Shown here: piece after piece, positions 1 through 9,476 of the stretch
Layout of the letters: every line of letters begins with the position of its first letter
How positions within the stretch are numbered: the first letter of the stretch is position 1
Assembly: GCA_023376005.1 (NCBI GenBank)
Contig: CM042145.1
Coordinates: 21,586,384 to 21,650,383 of the forward strand
Direction: 5' to 3'
From: Doryteuthis pealeii
Lineage: Eukaryota > Mollusca > Cephalopoda > Myopsida > Loliginidae
Length of the DNA stretch: 64,000 bases
Notes under the pieces: generated by a model
Databases searched by the model: none
What the model saw: the letters and a program-made list of their open reading frames with translations, nothing else
Told to the model about the DNA's origin: nothing
Program-made: the position numbers and the translations under genes

Positions 1-536
1 AAAAGTAATAAGTTTTGAAGAAAAACTCGATTGAAAATGTACCCCCTCCCCTTTTAAGCAGAAAAACATCGATGTATAATTTTTTCTTTTATAAAATAAT
101 AGCCAATTAAATAATTATCGAAATGAGTAAAAAAGAAATCTCCAAAAATTAATTATTTATTATTTTTTGCATTTTATTTTTAGATTTTCGGTACTTATTT
201 TCTCATAAAAGCACAACCGTAAAAAATTTGTTTTGTTTTATTCATAAGTTCGGTCTTTTATCTCATTATTTATACTGTAATTAGTATCGAAAATGATCAA
301 CTTGCAAAAACATTTTACGCCCCAACATAAGGGAGGTCAAAAATTAAGTGACCTGAAAAAAAATGAGAAAGTTTTTAAATAAAATAAATAATGCATTATA
401 AAGATCATTTGTTGATACATAAACACTGAAAATTTCATTAAAATCTGATAATTTCCTGATTTTTGGTAAATTATTTTCTGTAGGGGGGCTAAAGTCATTT
501 TGACAAAAACGAATTTTAGACTCCGTTTGCTAGTCC

Positions 537-539
<3 letters not shown>
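1..539 (+). mobile_element. 3' half of a TIR DNA-transposon-like element
   Basis: This matches the 3' half of the complete element at 37,594-38,651 and ends with the same terminal repeat TTTGCTAGTCCC at 526-537, followed by TA and a (TA)n tract. It is non-coding and AT-rich. The stretch at about 350-480 is also similar to the core of the long-TIR element at 13,650-13,990, so the two families are related. Confidence 0.7.
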
Positions 540-576
<37 letters not shown>

Positions 577-589
577 ACGGATCACTCTC

Positions 590-628
<39 letters not shown>

Positions 629-643
629 TGAGAGAGTGATCCG
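540..643. repeat. (TA)n tract with a 16-bp inverted repeat
   Basis: Two (TA)n runs (540-572 and 594-625) are separated by CGGATCACTCTCTCAC at 578-593, whose exact reverse complement lies at 628-643. The inverted repeat therefore closes a (TA)n loop. Copy C at 38,650-38,690 has only the right-hand arm. Confidence 0.85.
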
Positions 644-880
644 CCGATTTCTTATGAGTATCTTCACCTCAGCTAAGTAATGGACCATTTCGTTTTTATC
701 ATAAAGAAAGAAAAGGAAGAAAAAGTACATGTTACATAGAAAAATATAATATAATAAGAAAGAAAGAAAGAGAGTAGGAGAAAGATAGAGGTAAGGGGTG
801 TGCACGCGCAAGCGATAATGCTATCTGCTTCAATTGACCATAATGAAAAGAGAGAGAGAGAGAGAGAGAGTGCAGGGTTT
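640..880 (+). repeat. Dispersed repeat family F, GA-rich end
   Basis: The segment runs from CCGCCGATTTCTTATG through AGCTAAGTAATGGACC to an AGAAAGAAAG/AGAG tract. Related copies are at 18,238-18,480, 24,290-24,525 (reverse), 38,690-38,905 and 58,505-58,745. There is no coding signal. The class of element was not recognised. Confidence 0.7.
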
Positions 881-1989
881 CTTCTGTTGGCATTTACTAT
901 TTTTAACGAGAAATGGAAAAGTGTAAAAAATATTTTTATAAGTCACAGATTGGTCTGAGATGTTTAAATAAATCAGACAGGGAGAGCCAAAGAAGAGGTT
1001 CATCCAGAACCACGAGACTTCAAACTGCTGAAGTAAGAAATAGCCACTAGAAGAAATAGACCTTGCCGCCAAGAAAAACTCCGATAAAAGTAACGCAGTC
1101 CAGTCCACCATTGCTTATTAGCGTAGAACAAAAACGCCCCTCGCCGTGTCTTTTCTCTCCGACCAAGTGTGCAAAACATTCCCTTCCGTTACAAATATAA
1201 TAAAAAAACAGTAATTATTATTAACGTCGTGTTGTCTCGTTCTTAGAGTTGTCAAAATCTACGGCTGCTCATTTCCACTAACCTCTCGACCTATCACAAA
1301 GACGGCCCGACCAAGCTGTATCGATTCCGGATCATAGAACACAACGTGGTCACAGAGGGATAGGAAGGGTGCGCGTAGGCATTGAGCAACTTTCCGGCGA
1401 CACATGTGATAGACATGGAACAAATTCATCTCATCAGGTACATATATCGGAGCATAGGACCACAGTACCGTGTAATATTAGGGACTGAAAACTTGAAATT
1501 TAAAAACCTAAAATTCTACCGATTCGACCATGATAAAAATTGCCGTAAATATGTTTTTAAACCTCTATTACACTTTGCATAAATTTTAATAAAAGACCCA
1601 ATGTTAAGGAAAATTATCGAACAAAAGTTTGTTCGACCGTGATAAAAATGCAGCTTCCAAAATTGTAAACATGGAAATTAAGTTAACATGTTGAGTATCT
1701 GACCGTCATCCTTAGTTCCAGATGTAGTAAATAAGTAAGCAAGCCAATAAGAATCCGGTGTTATAGTATTCTTTGTAAGTCCGACGTCCAAGAGAATCCA
1801 AATAGCAATGAGCCAAGGTTAAGAATCAGACCTCTATAAATACAGCAACAGCAGCACTGCCAGTGATTGGGGAATAGAAATCTTTCTCGGGTCACGTGAT
1901 ATTCAACGAGTCTATATTTAGGAGTAGGCATCTATCACACGGCTTATATCCACAAAATCCAACAATTATTATGATATAGAATAGTCAGA
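881..1989. other. Unrecognised non-coding sequence
   Basis: No repeat family, RNA gene or convincing frame was recognised. It is present nearly unchanged in copy C (38,906-40,030). The longest frame (1,382-1,582, 66 codons) is preserved in copy C only because the copies are nearly identical, and no protein family was recognised. Confidence 0.5.
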
Positions 1990-2312
1990 AATATCATAGA
2001 ACTGTCAGCCGACTGAACAGCAGCCTAGTAACCAGGATTCGGAGCCTCTCCAATGTAATATCGGACGAGAGAGATAAGTATACTAAAGAAATTATACTAT
2101 CAACACATCCTTCACCCCATTCGAGGAAAGAACCGTAACGTAAAAACAAACGTGTTAACACGTCATCTCTCCATTCGGAAATGAGTGCCAGACGTAACGA
2201 GAGTTGACACGTCATCATCTCCAGTCCGACAAAGAGAGTGCAGTGTTACAACAGTAGGGTTGGCGCTTCACATTAGTAAAAACACCCTCCTGGTTTAGCG
2301 CTAAGGGGATAG
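1990..2312 (+). other. Unrecognised sequence ending in a truncated SINE tail
   Basis: 2,240-2,312 (TTGGCGCTTCAC...TTTAGCGCTAAGGGGATAG) resembles the 3' part of the tRNA-Lys-like SINE at 15,939-16,196 without its head, and runs into (TA)n as SINE tails here often do. A 14-bp perfect palindrome, ACGTGTTAACACGT, lies near 2,150. The rest is unrecognised. Confidence 0.45.
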
Positions 2313-2314
2313 AT

Positions 2315-2348
<34 letters not shown>

Positions 2349-2353
2349 ATATA

Positions 2354-2493
2354 TAATGTGTGTCATAAAAGTATCGAGATTGAAGCTGTATTTTATCAAG
2401 ATAGAAATGAACAATGAGTGGAACGTTAATTTTTTTCATAATAAAATGTATGTCGAAAAGTACAAAAAATCCCGATACTTTTTTGACACAACT

Positions 2494-2498
<5 letters not shown>
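2354..2498. mobile_element. Short MITE inside a (TA)n tract
   Basis: The ends are imperfect inverted repeats, TGTGTCATAAAAGTATCGAG on the left and CGATACTTTTTTGACACA on the right. (TA)n flanks it on both sides (2,316-2,355 and 2,496-2,540). The TIR is the one used by the expanded element at 7,404-7,719. Copy C keeps only the left half (40,377-40,460). TA flanks and short TIRs suggest Tc1/mariner type; this is inference. Confidence 0.55.
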
Positions 2499-2532
<34 letters not shown>

Positions 2533-2540
2533 ATATATAC

Positions 2541-3160
2541 TAGCAAATATATGCACCTCCGGTGCAAGTATTTAAGTTTTTAATATAATAATATCATATT
2601 AAATTAGAAAGGCCAATGAAACTGAATAAAAATGCAGATAACATGATTTGGAACAGAGGGGGTATGGTTGAAAAATAGAACAACTTTGAAACTAACTCTT
2701 CCATCATTTTTAATTACTCCTATTCCTAATTTAACTATTTTGTTAAAATAGGAAGTAAAGAATAATATTACAGTTATTTCTTTTTGTTAAGGGATTTCTT
2801 TTAAAATTTATTGAAGAGAATTTTGCTCATATTCAATAAGATAAAACTAAACAATAAGAAATCAATAATATTAAGCACATATTTATTAAAATCAAATTTT
2901 TTAAGATCAATATGCAAATTAGCCTTCCCGTTCACACTGTAAACCGCTGTTTTGTTGTATATATAAATACAATTGTATGTTATTCGTATGTTGATATGGC
3001 CAGCAGTCTTAATGATGTAAAACAATTTTATTAATAATTGAGGTTTAAATAAAAATAAAATCATGGAGAATGGGATGCAGATAACAAAGGGAATTGTGGT
3101 TTGTATAGTAATATAGTTTCGGTTACAGACAGAAAAACATACAATCTCCATTATAATAAG
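2541..3160. mobile_element. Element E, ~0.62 kb, embedded in (TA)n
   Basis: This is an AT-rich, non-coding block between (TA)n tracts, starting TAGCAAATATATGCACC with a small GCACC/GGTGC hairpin. A clearly diverged relative lies in reverse orientation at 40,788-41,418, in the next (TA)n tract of copy C. Flanking DNA of the two copies is far more similar than the two elements are, so these look like separate insertions of one family. The class was not recognised. Confidence 0.6.
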
Positions 3161-3183
3161 ATATATATATATATATATATATA

Positions 3184-3486
3184 TTTCTGATTTAATAAAA
3201 TAAAATAACATTTATTTTATTTTGATTTCAAAACGGAATATGCATTTTCAAAATTTGAAAAAAAAAATAAAAAAAATTCCGGCTCCGAACTCGAACGTTC
3301 GTTTGTACCACTTTTTGTTTTGTAACGATTTACTCACACCGTCTTTCTATCACAAACATTTCGCTCTTGATGAAGACCGCTTTAATAAAAGGTCGAAACA
3401 GATTTTTGTCAGCGAATTATAACATCATGTGTTTGTTTTTTCTAAGAATATTCATTTCATACTGTCGGATTCACTTCCATTCACTT

Positions 3487-3488
<2 letters not shown>
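3184..3488 (+). mobile_element. Hammerhead-like (family B) element between (TA)n tracts
   Basis: The block runs from TTTCTGATTTAATAAAA to CATTCACTTTTTC, bounded by (TA)n at 3,161-3,183 and 3,489-3,520, and contains a hammerhead-like hairpin at 3,360-3,416. Its last 40 bp (CGGATTCACTTCCATTCAC) recur in reverse next to the fold-back element at about 9,390-9,415, linking the two. Copy C has it at 40,466-40,752. Confidence 0.5.
3360..3416 (+). ncRNA. Hammerhead-ribozyme-like motif, family B
   Basis: Stem I is TTCGCT (3,360-3,365) with AGCGAA (3,411-3,416). Stem II is GACC with GGTC. GAAAC is followed by a 3-bp stem III (ACA/TGT) and the cleavage-site triplet GTC just before the 3' strand of stem I. 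The 5' core reads CTTGATGAA rather than CTGANGA: it has one extra T, and one extra A before stem II, so activity is doubtful. The same variant is in copy C (40,620-40,677). The structure is seen directly; the ribozyme call is inference. Confidence 0.45.
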
Positions 3489-3525
<37 letters not shown>

Positions 3526-4205
3526 GAACCATTGTGTAAAAATAAGTACGTGGTGTTGCAAAATGTATCACACAAAATGCAAGAAATTCTGCATTCTTTA
3601 TGGTGGAAGAATTTAGGGGAATACAGTCGCAACGGAACGAAGCAATAAAAGAGAAAGTCTGTTTTTTTATACGCCAAGCATAAAATATGGACGAAGAGAG
3701 TCGGCGTCTTTTTACTGCTTGTTTGTTGACAAGAAAAACAAAACTAATAAACGTTTCCATAGTTACGTAAATTATTCCCTCAAATCTGTAAATGGTCTGT
3801 TCGCTTTCAACTATTGGAACGACTAGAGAAGGGCCAAGAATTATTTTTTGGGGGGTGGTGGGGTGGAGGGTTTAGGTGACGTGCAAATTCTTCGGACGTT
3901 TCTATAATGAGACATGTAGTTCGCGAATAACCAACATATTTCTTCCAACAGGGTTATACTTATGTCAAGGCACAAATATAACCATATATATATATATATA
4001 TATATATATCGTAGCAGTTACTGTTATATTGTTTATTTCTTGTTTTCTATGAATGTGTACTCTTAACCCACTTAATTCCATTGATATGTAAACAATTCTC
4101 GATTTGTTTACGCCTTACATTTGAACAGGTATATTCGCCTAATTAATTAATTATCAACTAATTAATTTTCAAATTAGGTATGACTTGAATTAAGCACATA
4201 TTCTC

Positions 4206-4240
<35 letters not shown>

Positions 4241-4371
4241 TCCCAACTCATTGATGGTTGAGCTCTTCTTACTATACGGGAGGGAAATCTTCTTAACGGG
4301 GATCTGGACCGGTTTTCGTCCCCACTGGAACGAATTTAATCAACGCCCTCGCGCAAGCAGAATGCGACACT
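3489..4371. other. Unrecognised sequence with (TA)n and a G-rich tract
   Basis: It holds (TA)n at 3,489-3,520, 3,984-4,008 and 4,209-4,238 and a G-rich run GGGGGGTGGTGGGGTGGAGG at 3,850-3,869. The rest is unrecognised and is kept in copy C at 41,425-42,340. Frames on the minus strand (3,452-3,760) start or end in translated (TA)n and are not supported as genes. Confidence 0.4.
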
Positions 4372-4552
4372 AGTTCAGTTTTTAAACTGGGTTTAAGCGG
4401 TGTGCAATACCAAGGTTAAAGAACCCAGTCTGTCCTATTTTACCCATAGCTGGAGGGTAAATAGTAGGGTGCATGCCTTTCCCCGGGGGTATTAGCGGCA
4501 TGTGAAATACAAACCGCCCTGTTCAGGATTTGAAATTAGGTTTAGTTAGCAG
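4372..4552 (-). mobile_element. Degenerate SINE, family 3
   Basis: It contains TTTTACCCATAGCTGGAGGG, a degenerate GGGGGTATTAGCGGCATGTG and an antisense box-B-like CAGGATTTGAAAT, matching the body of the SINE at 6,770-7,015. The tRNA-like head is badly decayed. Confidence 0.6.
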
Positions 4553-4877
4553 TTCTTGACGGGAAGTCAGTGGGAGCAGATGTTTAAGGATCGTCGCTCT
4601 CAAGATGCTGGCCTCTCATCCGCGCGGATTATGTTTTTCTTCCACTTCACTTTCCATGGACTCCTCTTTCCTCGGGGTTATTCACTCTCTCGACAATCAT
4701 CTTACTTATACCGTCTTGTCTACACAAGACAGCACATGATTGGTTGATATCACTACACGGTTTTTTACAATACCTGTTGTTAGCTCAAATCGTCACCAGT
4801 CTAAATATTAGAGCAATAATTTTGTTAGCGATTTTATTTGCTAATAGAATTACTTTGTCTGTTATTATTACAATTTT
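4553..4877. other. Unrecognised sequence
   Basis: No repeat or coding signal was recognised in about 320 bp. It is retained in copy C (42,506-42,850). The two 63-codon frames here are broken or altered in copy C. Confidence 0.35.
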
Positions 4878-5183
4878 TGTAGTCATTTATAGGCTTCAAG
4901 TGGGAGCACTTTACAGTGGAGATACCTTGTGTTAAGCAGAGCGCGATCTTTAGTGAAGCAACCTTTGGTTGTTCCTTGGTGTCCCTTAGTGTTGGGTGTA
5001 ATCCTTTGTTTGTTCCTTTGCGTTGAGCAAAGTCATTTGGTTGCAGGTCCGTTCGTCAATGTCGAATCACGTGCAAATGAACGGCTTTTAATATCGGCGA
5101 TTAAATAGTTAACTAACCACGTATTCGAGCTGTTGAATACGTGGGGTTTAATCCAAGTGACCACGCCGAGTCTATAAGTTTAA
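4878..5183 (+). repeat. Dispersed repeat family D
   Basis: It runs from TAGGCTTCAAGTGGGAGCAC through TTGGTTGTTCCTTGGTGTCC to GAGTCTATAAGTTTAAG. Relatives are at 10,275-10,520, 42,852-43,145 and 48,365-48,590. The TTGGTTGTTCCTTGGTG module is the reverse of the 41-bp minisatellite unit at 12,072-12,295, so that minisatellite probably arose from this family. Confidence 0.65.
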
Positions 5184-5674
5184 GTGGTGGATTCCAGCAT
5201 ACCTTATAATCCAACAGTTATGAATTGGTTTAATGCAGTGAAGGTTAGAACAATCTTCACTACTCGATCTGCATTTTGCTCGATCCAAAAGGTCGTTCTT
5301 CCTATTTCTGATCAAAGGTTATTAATTCATAATTTTTTATGCAGATGCGATGCCGTGTACAACACAACGTTTGGGTGTAAGAGTAAATCAGCATGTCCCA
5401 CGAGAAATATGAAGTGTGTCGCAATCAACATTCCGGGCGTACACAGGCACATGACTCTGCCATTGGCGAACATCTGTGCAGTTTATACGACTGCAGAATT
5501 AATTACAGCGATCAGCAATTCTCAGTCTTTCATAAGGCCAGGTCAAACCATTTCCTATATATTTTAGAGGCAGTTGGTATTTTTTGCACTGTCCGTCGTT
5601 GTGTTGGCAGAAAAGAGTTAAACATTCCATAGCATTATTTGCTGGCGATGTTGTGGCAGAGATTAGAGTAACGT

Positions 5675-5679
<5 letters not shown>
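5184..5679 (+). pseudogene. Retrotransposon GIY-YIG endonuclease remnant (Penelope-like)
   Basis: Read in three frames, this resembles the C-terminal GIY-YIG nuclease region of Penelope-like or similar retroelements. A frame from 5,184 gives VRTIFTTRSAF and then CRCDAVY at 5,340-5,360. After a frame change, TTQRLGVRVNQHVPREI follows (from 5,359). After another, from 5,393, HSGRTQAHDSAIGEHL and FSVFHKARSNHFLYILEA follow. In the family this domain nicks target DNA. The expected Tyr-Val-Gly-Arg after CDA.Y is missing and there are at least two frameshifts, so it is dead. Copy C (43,146-43,640) is better preserved at the C-terminus. The call is from remembered family motifs, not a search. Confidence 0.6.
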
Positions 5680-5680
<1 letters not shown>

Positions 5681-5728
<48 letters not shown>

Positions 5729-6330
5729 CAGAGAGAGAGAGAGAGAGAGAAAGATTTTTTTCCTTTCTTGTTGCTTCAATCACGACATTATCTTACCCTT
5801 TTACCCAATTTATACACTTTGACTTTTAATAGATTTACCAGATGTAAACTTCTGACAATGCACCGGTCGAAAGGGACCTTAAATTTACTTTTTTATTTTT
5901 TTTTATTTGTCTCCTTAAACTCCGTTTTTAATGTTTAATAGTTGATCCAACCAATAAAGTATGATAGTCTTTAAACTTCTATATAAAATTAGTTGCACCA
6001 GAAATTTGTTTAAATCTGTCTGTCTGTCTCTGTCTCTGTCTCTCTCTGTCTCTCTCTCTGTCTCTCTCTGTCTTCTGTCTCTCTCTGTCTCTGTCTCTCT
6101 CTCTCTCTCTCTTCTCTCTCTATATATATATATATATATTATATATATAATATATAATATATACTCATTGACTTTATTCAGCTGCATGCTGATTATACAA
6201 AGTTATGCGCGGATGAATCTAGAATAATTTTTTTTAAATACTTTTCGGAATACTATATATATATATATATATACTCGTTGACTTTATTCAGCCCACGTGC
6301 TAATTATACAAAGTTATGAGCGGACGAAGA
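5681..6330. repeat. Simple-repeat cluster: (TA)n, (GA)n, (TCTG)n/(TC)n and a local duplication
   Basis: (TA)n at 5,681-5,728 is followed by (GA)n at 5,730-5,752, then about 260 bp unrecognised, then TCTG/TC repeats at 6,015-6,120 and (TA)n at 6,121-6,163. The phrase CTCATTGACTTTATTCAGC...ACAAAGTTATG occurs twice (6,164-6,215 and 6,274-6,320) around another (TA)n. Copy C has shorter arrays. Confidence 0.85.
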
Positions 6331-6769
6331 GATTCCCGTTGAAATGCGTGTTTGAGTATGTGTGTGTTCGTGCACGCGTTTTTTGGCCGCCCTTATCAGA
6401 GTCGGTCAAACAGATGCTGTCGTAATTCACAAAGATAAAACTAAAAAGGTCTTTAGAAGAGGAGAAAGTTGTTTTCTCAGATGTTCTTTCATCGTCCAAT
6501 AACACAGTCACGTCATTTCGCAAAAAAAAAGGTGCTTTAACAGGTCATTGAAGACTTCCCGAAACAACTCGCCTGATACAGGCAGTTTAAATGGAGAAGA
6601 GAGACGAGTGTGTCTCTTTGCGTTTGCGTGTCATGAACTGAAGCTGGTTGACAAAAATCAGAGGAAGCGGGACAGTCAACAGAAATATTGAAACTCAATG
6701 AATTGAAAAAAACCCAAAAACAAAAAAAAAACACAAAACGGAACGAAAATAAAATAACGGTAAAGTGAA
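6331..6769. other. Unrecognised sequence
   Basis: No recognisable element was found. Minus-strand frames (6,314-6,523; 6,537-6,734) are altered in copy C and show no known motif. Confidence 0.35.
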
Positions 6770-7015
6770 GTAGGTCAATTTCTTAAGTGGAGTTCAACAG
6801 GTTTGAATTCAGAGTTTTCTTTCTCCTAGACTGGTTACCTAGCCATGGTTAAAGAATCCAGTAGGTCCTGCTATTTACCCATAGCTGGAGGGAGTGTAGG
6901 ATTCATACCTTTCCCAAGGGTATTAGCGCTAATTGAAAATTCAATTAACACATCCAGGATTTGAACTCGGGGCGATCACATGAAATATAAGCCTCCTGAT
7001 GTCTCTGCTAATGGC
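6770..7015 (-). mobile_element. tRNA-derived SINE, family 3
   Basis: On the minus strand a degraded tRNA-like head (box-B-like GAGTTCAAATCCT, antisense near 6,955-6,972) is followed by the family body: CTAATACCCTTGGGAAAGG, CTCCCTCCAGCTATGGGTAA and CTCTGAATTCAAACCTGTT. It resembles 11,205-11,436 and 18,830-19,075. Confidence 0.7.
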
Positions 7016-7194
7016 GAACTGGCATCTTAAAGTCAGGCCAGCAATCTTGAGAATAGACCTGACCAGTTAGACGAATGTCCCAACTACGCTAAAAACAGAA
7101 TAAGGTACCAGCCGGGCTATTCAAGTAAGTAAGTAAGATAAAGACTTAAATATGTGGGATGCCGTCCATCTCCTCTCATCTTCTCCTAAGAAAT

Positions 7195-7400
7195 CTCTTG
7201 CCCGACTGGACGACTATATAACACCCGTGGCGGAGGGGTTGGGTAAATGTATACTTCAGCGAATACTATTTTCCATACACGCAGAATCGACACATCACGC
7301 TGAAGTGTTTAAGTGCCAAAAATTGTCTGTATTCTTAGCTTGGTGTTGTTCTTTTGTTTTTTTTTACGCAGGCATTATGGAATACATTATTTTTTTCATA
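7195..7400 (+). repeat. Left copy of a ~200-bp direct repeat flanking a MITE
   Basis: It includes GACTGGACGACTATATAACA, GGGTTGGGTAAATG and AAGTGTTTAAGTGCCAAAAA. The same series recurs at 7,727-7,900 on the far side of the 88-bp-repeat MITE. Confidence 0.75.
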
Positions 7401-7403
7401 ATT

Positions 7404-7719
7404 CAAGGTGTGTCAAAAAGTACCAAGTTTAAAGCTGTATTTACTAAGATAGAAATGAAGAACGAACGAAACGTTTTTTTTTTCGGAATACAAGGTGTGT
7501 CAAAAAGTACCAAGTTTAAAGTTGTATTTACCAAGATAGAAATGAAGAATGAACGAAACGTTATTTTTTTTTCAGAATACAAGGTGTGTCAAAAAGTACC
7601 AAGTTTAAAGCTGTATTTACCAAGATAGAGATAAAGAATGAACGAAACGTAATTTTTTTCCCGAATTCAAGGTGTATCAAAAAGTACAAATATCTCGATA
7701 CTTTCTTGACACACCTTGT
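7404..7719. mobile_element. MITE with 88-bp internal tandem repeats
   Basis: CAAGGTGTGTCAAAAAGTAC begins units at 7,404, 7,491, 7,580 and 7,668 (periods 87, 89, 88). The last unit is cut short by an inverted end (TACTTTCTTGACACACCTTG, 7,700-7,719), so the whole block has matching termini. Copies: B about 34,996-35,400 and C about 45,288-45,608. TIR style suggests a mariner-like non-autonomous element; no transposase is present. Confidence 0.7.
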
Positions 7720-7726
7720 ATATAGT

Positions 7727-7900
7727 TCGACTGGACGGCTATATAACACTCGTGGTAGAGGGTAGTTGGGTAAATGGATGCTTCAGGGGAGATTATTTTC
7801 AATACACCCAGATTCGAAATATCACGCTGGATATCATTTGAAGTGTTTAAGTGCCAAAATTGTCTGTATTCTGTGCATGTATTTTTTTTCTCTCAGGTGG
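7727..7900 (+). repeat. Right copy of the ~200-bp direct repeat
   Basis: It matches 7,195-7,400 (GACTGGACGGCTATATAACA, AAGTGTTTAAGTGCCAAAAT) with clear divergence, so the duplication is older than the A/B/C copies. Confidence 0.75.
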
Positions 7901-8165
7901 CATTGGGGAATACGTTGAGGCTCTTCATTAATTGAACGGGACTCAAGCGGAGAGAGTCCCAGGACCCTCTTTCTAATAGCTACAGCTATTTTAGGTATTC
8001 CTCATTTGATATCAGTGATAATCTGGTCGAAGAGGTCCCGGTCCAAACGACACGAGGACACGAGACCCTTGTTACATTGAATCACGGGGTCATTAACGTG
8101 CAATCGATAACGCAAACGCTGATCGGAAAGGGAAACAATTCTATCAGCAACAAAACCGGAAATTG
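7901..8165. other. Unrecognised sequence
   Basis: It holds AGTCCCAGGACCCTCTTTC and CACGAGGACACGAGACCC. No family was recognised. It is retained in all three copies. Confidence 0.35.
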
Positions 8166-8985
8166 AAGCAAAAAGAGGAAAATAGGTTTGGGGGATGGGG
8201 GTGGGGGTTTTCTGAGGAAACGAAGAAAGGTAAGAGCAATAAAGAGAAGATCGTCAAATGAATAAGAAAAGATATAAAGAAGAAACAGAAGAAAAAAAAG
8301 GGGAGAATAAAAATTGAAGCAAGACAAAATAAGAAGAAAGAAAAAAAGGAAGAAGAAGAAAGGGGGGAAAAAGAAAGGAAGAAGAAAGGGAAAGAAGAAA
8401 AAAAGAAAGAGAAGAAAAAAATTGAAGAAAGAAGAAAATTGAAAGAATAATAATAAGAAAATAGAAAAGAGATGGAAGAAGAAGAAGAAGAAGATCAACA
8501 ACAAAAAATAGGGGAGGAAAAATAAAAGAGAAGGAAGAAAAAGGGAAAAAAAGGAACAAGAAAGCAGAAGAAGAAGAAGAAGAAAGTGGAAGATAGAAGA
8601 AGAAGAAAGTGGAAGATAGAAGAAGAAAAAGGAAAGGGAGAAGAAAGAGGAAGGAATAAGAAAAGGAAAGACAAAAGAGATGGGAATAAGAAAAATGAAA
8701 GAAAAGAAAATCGGGAAAAGAATAAGAACCGAATAAACGAAGAAAAGAAAGGAAGAATGAAATTTCTAAAATATAAAGAAAAAAAACTTTGAGTCAGTGT
8801 AGCAAAATGAAAAAATTAACGAAATTAAATGTGACAAAAGGAGGAAAAGAGAAAGAAAAGAAGGAAGAAGGAAAATCAATGAAATAAAAGAAAGAAATAA
8901 AGTAAAAAAGAGTATGAAAGAAAAGAAAGAAAGAAAAATAAGAGAAACTAAAGAAAGAAAAAACAAAAGTAAAGAATACATTATT
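8166..8985. repeat. ~0.8-kb polypurine (GA/GAA-rich) tract
   Basis: The plus strand is almost only A and G, with irregular GAAGAAGAA and AAAGAAAGAAA runs. Long low-complexity frames (poly-F/L/S on minus, K/E/R on plus) follow from this composition and are not genes. Copy B is at 33,735-34,560 (pyrimidine on +) and copy C at 46,040-46,885. Confidence 0.95.
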
Positions 8986-9355
8986 CAAACGAATATCCTC
9001 ATTTTACTCCGTAAGTCTCCTACCATCTCCATACAAGGTTGCAAAAACCGAAACGTTAAGTTATAACGTCGACATTACCATAATGAATAAATTCATTTTC
9101 TGGAACACTTCGTGCTTTTCCATTTCTCTCTCCCCCCCCCCCCACACAAAAAAAAAATATTATATATGAGTATGAAAAGGTGGAATGAAACATCACACAA
9201 TGCTGTTAAAGAGAAAAACAATTTATAATATAATCATAGCTGATACTGATCAATATTTCGATTTTACAAAAATCATCATCAGAGCTCATTCACTCCGTAG
9301 TTGTTTGGGTCGGAGAAGAATGTCAAATCAGTTCACAAAAAACCTTAATACTGTA

Positions 9356-9388
<33 letters not shown>

Positions 9389-9400
9389 AAGAGATGGAAG
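8986..9400. other. Degenerate hammerhead-like (family D) arm and (TG)n
   Basis: CAAGGTTGCAAAAACCGAAACGTT at about 9,036-9,059 keeps the GGTT/AACC hairpin followed by GAAACGTT, as in the family D motif at 60,966-61,000, but the 5' core is lost. (TG)n lies at 9,363-9,388. The rest is unrecognised. Confidence 0.4.
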
Positions 9401-9476
9401 TGAATCCGACGGTATGTAGTATATTAAAAAAATTGAAAAAACACAGGTTTAGATAAATTGAATGGTAAGTTTATTA

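Noticed and set aside
2314..2583. Frames rich in alternating Tyr-Ile on both strands
   Set aside because: They are translations of (TA)n; the same holds at 337-811, 3,452-3,760, 5,499-5,783 and 41,780-42,090.
5184..5567. Single 127-codon gene
   Set aside because: The best family match is spread over three frames, and A/C differences show no third-position bias; annotated as a retroelement remnant instead.
5815..5885. Possible further hammerhead (CTTCTGACAATGCACCGGTCGAAAGGG)
   Set aside because: CTGACAA and CGAAAG are present but no stem II forms between them and GAAAC/GTC are missing.
7195..7215. TATA-type promoter at CTATATAACA
   Set aside because: The motif is inside a repeated block with no downstream gene; TA-rich matches are expected everywhere in this window.
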